DNA of 21,215 nt from a virus, in the IMG/VR virus record IMGVR_UViG_3300030389_004597, positions 1 through 21,215 of that record, one strand, 5' to 3'. How positions within the stretch are numbered: position 1 is the first letter of the stretch; every line of letters begins with the position of its first letter. The notes under the pieces are model-generated. The model did no database searches. It saw only the letters and a program-made list of their open reading frames with translations, and had not been told where the DNA came from. This document shows, piece after piece, positions 16,642 through 21,215 of this stretch. Position numbers and translations under genes: made by a program.

Positions 16642-17910
16642 ATGGCAAACACTATTAAACACAAACGTGGCACGTCCAACCCAGGGGCATCAGACCTTGT
16701 GGTTGGAGAGCTTGCCATTAACACTAGTAGTGGCGGTGTTTTTACTAAAACAGACAGTGGTTCTGTTGTTCAATTTGGTGGTGCTGTAAGCAATGCTGCA
16801 TTTAAAGGGGTTTTTCTTGGTTTCAATGATTACTTTGGGACTGGCACCACCGGTAATCAGTTTTTTGATTACAGCGATTACAACACGCCGCTTTTAGATA
16901 CAAACTCGTTCTACTCATCTTCAACTGGAAGAATAACAGTTCCTGCCGGAGTATCAAAAGTAAGGTTAAGTATATCTGTTATACGAGATGGCAGCACTAC
17001 TAGTGTTACTAGAAATAACGCATGGAGAGTTGCCAAAAATGGCTCTATCTTGCAGCCTAAAGATGGCGGGTTTGTTGTTGAGGTAGAAGAAGAGTCTGGC
17101 TTTAGTGACGTAGGCTGTTCAGGCATAACGGCAGTATTAAGTGTATCTGAAAATGACTATTTTGAATTGCATCATAACCTTGAAAGCAATAATCGCTCGT
17201 ATGCAGGTTTTTTTGGGATGGAGGTTATTGAAGGGGATATATTAGGTTCGTATTTTACTGCGACTAATATTGTTGACGACACCTCGCCACAGCTTGGCGG
17301 TGATTTAGACATGAACGATAAATTTATTTCTAGCGGTATTCTTGGTTTAAAAAACGAAGGGCAGCAATCAGAATTGCGTCTTTACTGCGAAGCGAGTAAT
17401 GCTCATTATGCTTCAATAAAAGCACCTGCGCATGCTGATTTTGGCGGTAATATAACTTTTACAATGCCAGCAACAGCAGGCAGTGATGGCCAAGTGCTAA
17501 AAACAAACGGCAGTGGAGCCTTAAGTTGGGTAGATCCAATACTCGATGATGCGGTTACTGCCGCAAAACTTGCAAATACGGCTGTAACGCCAGGCAGTTA
17601 CACCTCGGCTGATATCACTGTTGATGCACAGGGCAGAATTACAGCAGCGTCAAACGGCTCTGGAGGGGGAGGAGGAGGTGGAGAGTCAAATACCTTTAAA
17701 ACAATTTCTGTCTCAGGCCAGACTGACGTAGAAGCTGACAGTGCAACGGATACTTTGACCCTCGTTGCTGGAAGTAATATGACCATTACAACTAATGCAT
17801 CTGGCGACAGTATTACGTTTGCCTCTTCTGGCGGAGGTGGTGGTGGTGGTGGTGGTGGAAGTGGTATGTCTAGAGCCCAATCCACTGCTATTGCGCTAAT
17901 CTTTAGCTAA
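16642..17910 (+). CDS. Tail fibre protein with C1q-like domain and polyglycine hinges
   Basis: A 422-residue fibre whose N-terminus ('ANTIKHKRGTSNPGASDL', 'VVGELAINTSSGGVFTKT') is a paralogue-like version of the preceding fibre base. About residues 75-195 form a compact segment with 'GRITVPAGVSKVRLSISV' and 'VSENDYFELHH', ending 'FFGMEVIEG', resembling a C1q/TNF-type jelly roll. Then come fibre shaft motifs ('TSPQLGGDLDMNDKFI', 'GQVLKTNGSGALSWVD', 'SADITVDAQGRITAASN') and two polyglycine runs of 7 and 10 residues around a beta segment. The last 16 residues are short and mildly hydrophobic (MSRAQSTAIALIFS). AAGGA about 8 nt before the ATG supports the start. Confidence 0.82.
   Translation: MANTIKHKRGTSNPGASDLVVGELAINTSSGGVFTKTDSGSVVQFGGAVSNAAFKGVFLGFNDYFGTGTTGNQFFDYSDYNTPLLDTNSFYSSSTGRITVPAGVSKVRLSISVIRDGSTTSVTRNNAWRVAKNGSILQPKDGGFVVEVEEESGFSDVGCSGITAVLSVSENDYFELHHNLESNNRSYAGFFGMEVIEGDILGSYFTATNIVDDTSPQLGGDLDMNDKFISSGILGLKNEGQQSELRLYCEASNAHYASIKAPAHADFGGNITFTMPATAGSDGQVLKTNGSGALSWVDPILDDAVTAAKLANTAVTPGSYTSADITVDAQGRITAASNGSGGGGGGGESNTFKTISVSGQTDVEADSATDTLTLVAGSNMTITTNASGDSITFASSGGGGGGGGGGSGMSRAQSTAIALIFS
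17836..17856 (+). repeat. (GGT)7 trinucleotide repeat
   Basis: Seven uninterrupted GGT units lie inside a 10-glycine run (17830-17859, flanked by GGC, GGA and GGA codons) near the C-terminus of the fibre gene. Unit gain or loss keeps the frame and would change hinge length only. A second glycine run at 17662-17682 uses mixed GGA/GGG/GGT codons. Confidence 0.85.
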
Positions 17911-17921
17911 CAGGTAATGCT

Positions 17922-18284
17922 ATGACCGCTCCAAACATTGCAGGACTTACAACAGTTACCGGAAAAGTTGCTGGCTTGGCTCTTGGAACATCAGCAGCTG
18001 ACCTTGTAGCGAATGCTTCATCTAGCAATAAAGTTCTTAAAATTAATTCTTTAATAGTGTCAAATATTGATGGGACAAGCTCTGCAACTTGTGATATTTA
18101 TATAAGAAAAAATGACACAACAAATTTTTATCTTTTAAAGGAAGGGATTGTTCCTGCGACTGTTAGCTTAGTTGTGCTTAACAAGGAAACTCAGGTATAC
18201 CTGGAGGAAAACGACAAAATACAAGCGCAGGCAAGTGCTGCAGGTGACCTAGAAGCCATTGTTTCTTACGAGGAAATAAGCTGA
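17922..18284 (+). CDS. Small virion-associated protein of cyanophage type
   Basis: A 120-residue protein opening 'TAPNIAGLTTVTGKVAGL', continuing with 'SSNKVLKINSLIVSNIDG' and strands 'TCDIYIRKND', 'VSLVVLNKETQVYLEEND', 'DKIQAQASAAGDLEAIVS'. The pattern is a single beta-sandwich, like small proteins found next to fibre genes in many marine cyanophages, where they are usually listed as structural without a proven role. A modest AGG lies 8 nt before the ATG. The TGATG overlap with the next gene suggests the two products are made together, possibly as subunits of one adhesin. Confidence 0.7.
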   Translation: MTAPNIAGLTTVTGKVAGLALGTSAADLVANASSSNKVLKINSLIVSNIDGTSSATCDIYIRKNDTTNFYLLKEGIVPATVSLVVLNKETQVYLEENDKIQAQASAAGDLEAIVSYEEIS

Positions 18285-19120
18285 TGAACCGCTGGAACGG
18301 TAGTCGTATTGGTGTTGAAAAGTCGTTGCCAGGCGGTTCAGGTTTGTGGAATTTAGCGTCACAATCGGTTTTTACCGACGAAGGATCATGGCCTAGCTTG
18401 GAAAATTGCACTAACCAAATGGTATCTATAGCCAATAGAATTATTAACACAACATCCCAGTCTGATTACAATGGTTCGTGGGACGTAAGTGAAACTTTTG
18501 TGCCTGTTAATTTTAGCGGTTCAGCAAGGATTTATATTGGCGCAAAGATAACAACAGTAGAGACGTACTATAGTGATTGGTGTGTTGCTGCTGTTCAAAT
18601 TGTGAATAATGCTGGCGATACTGTTATGGAAAGTTGGGTCTTCCATCTCGATAGTCAAGCTGCAGAGTGGGAAACTCCTCACGGTAGAATTGCTGGCACT
18701 TCTACGGTTGGTTATCCCGCAACACTTAGCACGTTAACTGCGCAAAGTTATTATCAAATATCTACTAGTGTTTTTAGTAATAGATGGATTCAAGCAAATG
18801 GTACAGCTACTTATTACACTGGGGCGAATGGCGGAATACAGACTACTTATACTAACGATAACGCTACGTTATTGCCTGTTGGCAACGGAACTGTACCAAA
18901 GTATACGAGTAGTACTAGATACCTTTTTACAGAAGCCAGTACAGGTGTAAGCCCTGGAGGCTTTGCAAGGTATTCTTCGGTGGCAATGCGAAGCCCCTCA
19001 TATAATTTTTCTGGCGGTGAAAGAATTAGGGTCTGTCATGTATTAGTCCAACCTGATCCTTCTATAAATAGCAACGGTCAAGGAGATCCAAACGATTCAC
19101 TCTATCTAGGAGTTGCCTAA
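18284..19120 (+). CDS. Unknown fibre-locus protein, candidate receptor-binding protein
   Basis: A 278-residue protein of no recognised family. The N-terminus ('MNRWNGSRIGVEKSLPG', then 'SGLWNLASQSV' and 'EGSWP') is a style of start seen in marine phage adhesins. The body is rich in Tyr, Trp, Ser, Thr and Asn with few charged residues ('SARIYIGAKITTVETYY', 'DWCVAAVQIVN', 'WIQANGTATYYTGANGG'), as is typical for carbohydrate- or protein-binding beta folds. There is no signal peptide or membrane segment and no catalytic motif. It is the last large gene of the fibre run, coupled on both sides (TGATG and TAATG), with the assembly chaperone candidate next. A receptor-binding role is inferred from position and composition. 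Confidence 0.6.
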   Translation: MNRWNGSRIGVEKSLPGGSGLWNLASQSVFTDEGSWPSLENCTNQMVSIANRIINTTSQSDYNGSWDVSETFVPVNFSGSARIYIGAKITTVETYYSDWCVAAVQIVNNAGDTVMESWVFHLDSQAAEWETPHGRIAGTSTVGYPATLSTLTAQSYYQISTSVFSNRWIQANGTATYYTGANGGIQTTYTNDNATLLPVGNGTVPKYTSSTRYLFTEASTGVSPGGFARYSSVAMRSPSYNFSGGERIRVCHVLVQPDPSINSNGQGDPNDSLYLGVA

Positions 19121-19560
19121 TGATTTATTCATTCAAGAACCAATACCCAAAACCTCTTCCTGACAAAATCCGATTATCGAATGGCAGCTTACGCACAGAT
19201 CGGTCGTCTTTTACAAATGCCGAAATAGCGGACGCTGGTTATGTCTTAATAGCAGAGCCAGAATATGACTTGGGCACTGAAAAACTAGAGTGGAACGGAA
19301 CAACCCTTACTGTTGTTTCCTTGACCGAGAAAGAGTTACAAGCTTTTACAGATGAAGCCTGGAAGGAAGTAAGGTCAGTCCGTGATTCAATTTTACAAAA
19401 TTTTGAATGGCGAATATCGAGATATTTGAGCGAAACACGTCAGGGAATAAATCCAACAACAGATAACATTGCAGAGCTAGACGCATATGCACAAGCGTTG
19501 CGTGACATAACTAAGCAAGCAGACCCAAGTACGATTACATGGCCTATTGAACCGGTTTAA
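19120..19560 (+). CDS. Candidate tail fibre assembly chaperone
   Basis: A 146-residue protein. The C-terminal half has the pattern of phage tail assembly chaperones of the type placed after fibre genes: 'VRSVRDSILQNFEWRISRY', a variable stretch, then 'LDAYAQALRDITKQ' and 'TITWPIEP' at the end. The N-terminal half (about 1-75) is a small beta part starting IYSFKNQYPKPLPD, perhaps contacting the fibre client. Such proteins help fibres trimerise or attach and are usually absent from the virion. It lies directly after the last fibre-type gene and overlaps both neighbours by 1 nt (TAATG), which fits a helper made in step with them. Confidence 0.75.
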   Translation: MIYSFKNQYPKPLPDKIRLSNGSLRTDRSSFTNAEIADAGYVLIAEPEYDLGTEKLEWNGTTLTVVSLTEKELQAFTDEAWKEVRSVRDSILQNFEWRISRYLSETRQGINPTTDNIAELDAYAQALRDITKQADPSTITWPIEPV

Positions 19561-19751
19561 TGCAAAGACCTGATCCCCTAATTTCAGGGTGCCCTGGAGC
19601 GGAAGATGTTGTGGCCGAGCGCAACAAGGCAGCATGGCTCGATGCTTTGTACTTTCTAGATGGCAGAGACCTGCTGTCTCATCCTCAACACGGTTTATTT
19701 ACCGGCTTGGCCATTAAGTACGCCAACATTGACTCGACAGACGGTTATTGA
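19560..19751 (+). CDS. Small hypothetical protein
   Basis: A 63-residue soluble protein: 'DPLISGCPGAEDVVAERN' followed by a helical part 'KAAWLDALYFLDGRD', then 'HPQHGLFTGLAIKYANID'. No signal peptide, membrane helix or catalytic motif can be seen and no family is recognised. It begins in a TAATG overlap with the chaperone-like gene and is the last member of the coupled + strand run, so it is probably expressed with the tail genes. An 88-nt gap follows. Confidence 0.65.
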   Translation: MQRPDPLISGCPGAEDVVAERNKAAWLDALYFLDGRDLLSHPQHGLFTGLAIKYANIDSTDGY

Positions 19752-19839
19752 TGGTCTGCCGACACAGTGACACACTCCAACAACTGGCACAGTAACAGCT
19801 CTAGTAGTCTGTCAAAGGAAAACGTTAATCCTCTTCCAA
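19752..19839 (+). other. Short intergenic gap before the Lom-like gene
   Basis: The 88-nt gap has no credible gene or terminator. AAAGGAAAA lies about 18-20 nt upstream of the ATG, too far for an ordinary ribosome binding site. A weak promoter for the following gene could lie here, but no good -35/-10 pair was found. Confidence 0.3.
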
Positions 19840-20199
19840 ATGATCAAGTCTCTAATTGTGAGTGGTGCCGTCGCTATAGCCAGTGCGCTGGCATCTCCTG
19901 CATCCATCGCCGGCAACATATTTTTCAACCCGGAATATAATGCCGGATTTTCGGGAGCCAAATTTGTCGGAAGCTCACTAGAGGCTCACGTAGGATTTCA
20001 AGAAGGTCCTTTTTACATTCAAGCTGGACCGGCTCTGTCTAATGATGGATCGGACTCTGAATGGGGTTTCTCTGGCAAAACCGGCGTCTCTGCTTCTGTA
20101 AGCGACAGCCTGAGCCTTTACACAGAAGTTGGTTATGCAAAGTTTGAGGACGTTGACGCTGCTTATGCAATCAAGCTAGGTGGCAAATACGCATTTTGA
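19840..20199 (+). CDS. Secreted small outer-membrane beta-barrel-like protein (Lom-like position)
   Basis: A 119-residue protein with a clear Sec signal peptide (IKSLIVSGAVAIASALASPA), probable cleavage after A24 (SIA|G), and a mature part of about 95 residues made of alternating amphipathic strands ('SSLEAHVGFQEGPFYIQA', 'WGFSGKTGVSASVSDS', 'LSLYTEVGYAKF', 'AYAIKLGGKYAF'). It ends in Phe, the residue the Bam machinery recognises at the end of outer-membrane barrels. At this length it could form only a small barrel or one that oligomerises. Lambda carries the OmpX/Ail-type gene lom just after J; this gene closes the tail region similarly. A role in altering the host surface or excluding other phages is inference. 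No good ribosome binding site is seen. Confidence 0.8.
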   Translation: MIKSLIVSGAVAIASALASPASIAGNIFFNPEYNAGFSGAKFVGSSLEAHVGFQEGPFYIQAGPALSNDGSDSEWGFSGKTGVSASVSDSLSLYTEVGYAKFEDVDAAYAIKLGGKYAF

Positions 20200-20229
20200 G
20201 CTAGCCTAAGCAAGTTGATGCGTAGCCTG

Positions 20230-20266
20230 CCCTCTCTTGGTGCTCACACAGCAAGAGAGGGTTTTT
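20230..20266 (+). terminator. Intrinsic terminator after the Lom-like gene
   Basis: A perfect 10-bp stem CCCTCTCTTG / CAAGAGAGGG with a 12-nt loop is followed by five T residues, 30 nt after the beta-barrel gene stop. It closes the long + strand tail transcript. Confidence 0.93.
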
Positions 20267-20311
20267 AATGGGCAGCAGACTTAACATAAGTGTGACTTGC
20301 GTTTAGTTTGA

Positions 20312-20545
20312 ATGCAAAAGGTTTTTAATGCTTTGTCCCTAGTGTCCTTCTGCATTTCAGCGGGGCTTCTGGGAAGTTCAATCATGATCTATTCAAGATT
20401 GCCAGGCATGATCACTCGCTGGTCTGAAAGCGTAACCGGCAACGTGACAGGAAAGGTTACTGAGATGCTTCCTGAGCAGATTGAGGAAGTAATGCCTGAG
20501 TTGCCAACAATGACCGGTCCTGCCATCCCTTTTAAAATGCCTTGA
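20312..20545 (+). CDS. Small membrane protein with one N-terminal helix
   Basis: A 77-residue protein with one hydrophobic helix (about residues 5-27, 'LSLVSFCISAGLLGSSIMIY') followed by a basic residue and an exposed tail with 'SESVTGNVTGKVTEMLPEQ', then a Pro/Met/Glu-rich segment 'EEVMPELPTMTGPAIPF'. It resembles small membrane proteins common in cyanophage genomes that have no proven function. A holin or spanin role is possible given the size and topology, but there is no second helix, no lipobox, and no endolysin gene nearby in the window. It lies between a + strand terminator and the convergent minus genes, so it should have its own promoter; none is convincing. Confidence 0.65.
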   Translation: MQKVFNALSLVSFCISAGLLGSSIMIYSRLPGMITRWSESVTGNVTGKVTEMLPEQIEEVMPELPTMTGPAIPFKMP

Positions 20546-20553
20546 CACAAGAA

Positions 20554-20574
20554 AACCCCGCCTAGGACGGGGTT
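20554..20574 (-). terminator. Terminator for the convergent minus-strand genes (possibly bidirectional)
   Basis: A 7-bp stem AACCCCG / CGGGGTT with a 7-nt loop. Read on the minus strand it is followed by TTCTTG, giving TTTTCTTG with the stem end, a reasonable U-tract, 31 nt after the stop of the last minus gene. On the + strand it lies 8 nt after the membrane protein stop, but the following bases are not U-rich, so it would act weakly in that direction. Confidence 0.75.
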
Positions 20575-20594
20575 CTCAAGAGATGATCAATCTA

Positions 20595-20615
20595 AACCCG
20601 ATGATCATTCGGGTT
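20595..20615. other. Second hairpin overlapping the minus gene stop
   Basis: AACCCGA (20595-20601) pairs with TCGGGTT (20609-20615) around a TGATCAT loop, a perfect 7-bp stem. It spans the TGA stop of the minus-strand gene (20605-20607). It has AACCC...GGGTT ends like the neighbouring terminator but no U-tract of its own. GATGATCA also occurs twice here (20582-20589 and 20600-20607). Confidence 0.7.
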
Positions 20616-20829
20616 GAGCAGCGGCCCTGTCTAGCAGAGCACTCCCGCTCAAATAACGCCAACGCTCTAGCAAAACAGAGGCTGATTTAACAGCTTGGGA
20701 GCTAGGTCTAGCGTACGCAGTGGCAAGGTCCGACGCAGGGATTGCTTGGTTGCGTATGCCTTTTATAGCACAGGAAAAGTTAGGTAACCATCTTGGTATT
20801 GGCAGTGGGGTCAGTTTCTGGAACGTCAT
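20605..20829 (-). CDS. Small hypothetical protein, minus strand
   Basis: A 74-residue ORF. From about residue 14 on it looks like a genuine helical protein ('AIPASDLATAYARPSSQA', 'VKSASVLLERWRYLSG', 'SALLDRAAAQPE'), while the first 13 residues (MTFQKLTPLPIPR) are read from the end of the upstream minus gene, with which it overlaps by 50 nt. The true start may be inside, but no ATG or GTG with a ribosome binding site is visible there. No family is recognised. It is transcribed opposite to the rest of the window and ends at the tandem hairpins. Confidence 0.5.
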   Translation of the reverse strand: MTFQKLTPLPIPRWLPNFSCAIKGIRNQAIPASDLATAYARPSSQAVKSASVLLERWRYLSGSALLDRAAAQPE

Positions 20830-21043
20830 TCAATGGCTTCTGCTCAAATGATGCAAGCCATTCACGCAAAGCATCTCCTGTTGGCGTTTTTGCTGGCCAT
20901 TTGACGAACTTCAACAGTGCCTTGGGATCAGTAAATAGTCTTGAGGTATTGCCTGAAAGGCAGGCATAGACGTAAGGCGGACCTTCTCGTTGCTTACTAC
21001 GGTTAATCCAAAGTTCGCCTGCTGTAAAGCGTTCAGACTTCAT
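20780..21043 (-). CDS. Small hypothetical protein, minus strand
   Basis: An 87-residue protein: 'FTAGELWINRSKQREGPP' followed by 'YVYACLSGNTSRLF', then 'DPKALLKFVKWPAKTP' and 'GDALREWLASFEQKP', ending in a disordered Thr/Pro/Asp tail. The mix of Trp and charged residues suggests a small folded soluble protein; no DNA-binding or catalytic motif stands out and no family is recognised. On the minus strand, AGGA about 9 nt before the ATG supports the start. Its ATG overlaps the ATG of the divergent + gene (CATG). It forms a two-gene minus unit with the downstream ORF. Confidence 0.65.
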   Translation of the reverse strand: MKSERFTAGELWINRSKQREGPPYVYACLSGNTSRLFTDPKALLKFVKWPAKTPTGDALREWLASFEQKPLNDVPETDPTANTKMVT

Positions 21044-21215
21044 GCCAGAAATTCCTGAGATTGGTATTGGAGCGGTAAACGTGCCAGTGATTCCGGCTTG
21101 GCGGAGTATGCCGCCTCAAAGCATTCCAACTGAACCGCCAGTCACTTTGCAGCTTGGCTTTCCAGTTATACAAGTGCCTGGATGCGTTGAATCTCGCAAT
21201 ACACAGCCAGGCAAC
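21042..21215 (+). CDS. Start of a Pro-rich phage protein (partial)
   Basis: An ORF that runs off the right edge with 58 codons visible and no stop. It reads 'PEIPEIGIGAVNVPVIPAWR', then 'MPPQSIPTEPPVTLQLGF' and 'PVIQVPGCVESRNTQPGN'. The Pro/Ile/Val-rich start and the VPGCVE motif resemble a structural or hypothetical protein found in many cyanophages. The ATG overlaps the divergent minus gene start and lacks a Shine-Dalgarno sequence; an internal ATG at 21108 is a less likely alternative because the conserved-looking part begins earlier. Function unknown. Confidence 0.65.
   Translation, partial: MPEIPEIGIGAVNVPVIPAWRSMPPQSIPTEPPVTLQLGFPVIQVPGCVESRNTQPGN

Noticed and set aside
16595-16789. 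ORF bridging two fibre genes
   Set aside because: It is read across the junction of two clear fibre genes in another frame; the 16642 gene has the AAGGA site.
17836-17856. Phase-variable on/off switch at the (GGT)7 tract
   Set aside because: The unit is three bases, so copy changes do not alter the reading frame; only length tuning is possible.
18768-18950. Small + strand ORF inside the 18284 gene
   Set aside because: It is wholly internal to a longer coupled gene, with no ribosome binding site or protein-like pattern.
18284-19120. Possible diversity-generating retroelement target (variable C-type lectin)
   Set aside because: No reverse transcriptase, template repeat or near-identical second copy of the C-terminal region is present in the window, and the protein end does not match the usual lectin-fold pattern.
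1-21215. tRNA genes, CRISPR array, insertion sequence or attachment site
   Set aside because: No cloverleaf-like sequence, regularly spaced repeat, transposase or integrase was recognised on reading both strands.

Overview
The window is the tail half of a siphovirus genome. Almost everything lies on the + strand in the order of the phage lambda tail operon: partial head-tail gene, U-like terminator, V-like major tail protein, G/GT chaperones with a readable -1 frameshift, H-like tape measure, then M, L, K, I and J homologues. Genes are packed with 1-11 nt overlaps (TAATG, ATGA, GTGA). There is no integrase, repressor, replication, packaging or DNA-metabolism gene here, and no RNA gene or CRISPR array was recognised.

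The host is most likely a picocyanobacterium (Synechococcus/Cyanobium/Prochlorococcus type). This is an inference from protein style recalled for cyanophage virion proteins: fibres opening with 'LKKRAATG' or 'KHKRGTSNPG' motifs, the 'LTVTGNLIVNGTTTTVNSTT' fibre segment, the His-Gly beta modules inserted in the J protein, the small porin-like secreted protein, and the 'VPGCVESR' protein at the right edge. No database comparison was possible.

Layout. 1-1592: end of the head-tail joining region, tail terminator, a small unnamed ORF and the major tail protein, closed by a strong intrinsic terminator. 1674-5393: chaperones G and GT and the tape measure. 5393-12623: tail tip (M, L, K, I, J). 12620-19120: an unusually long set of fibre or adhesin genes, including two consecutive fibres with self-cleaving S74 chaperone domains. 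19120-19751: a candidate fibre/tail assembly chaperone and a small unknown. 19840-20199: a secreted small beta-barrel protein placed much as lom is in lambda, followed by a terminator. 20312-20545: a one-helix membrane protein. 20554-20615: two tandem hairpins between convergent units. 20605-21043: two small minus-strand genes, the only ones in the window. 21042-21215: the start of another + strand gene whose ATG overlaps the divergent ATG of its neighbour.

Working together: the frameshift sets the G:GT ratio that loads tail tube subunits onto the tape measure; U caps the tube; M, L, K, I and J form the tip; and the downstream genes probably decorate the tip with several alternative receptor-binding fibres. 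The most notable points are the frameshift site, an L homologue that ends before the Fe-S domain, a J protein with two insertions of the same small module, the tandem S74 fibres, the Lom-like protein and the overlapping divergent starts.
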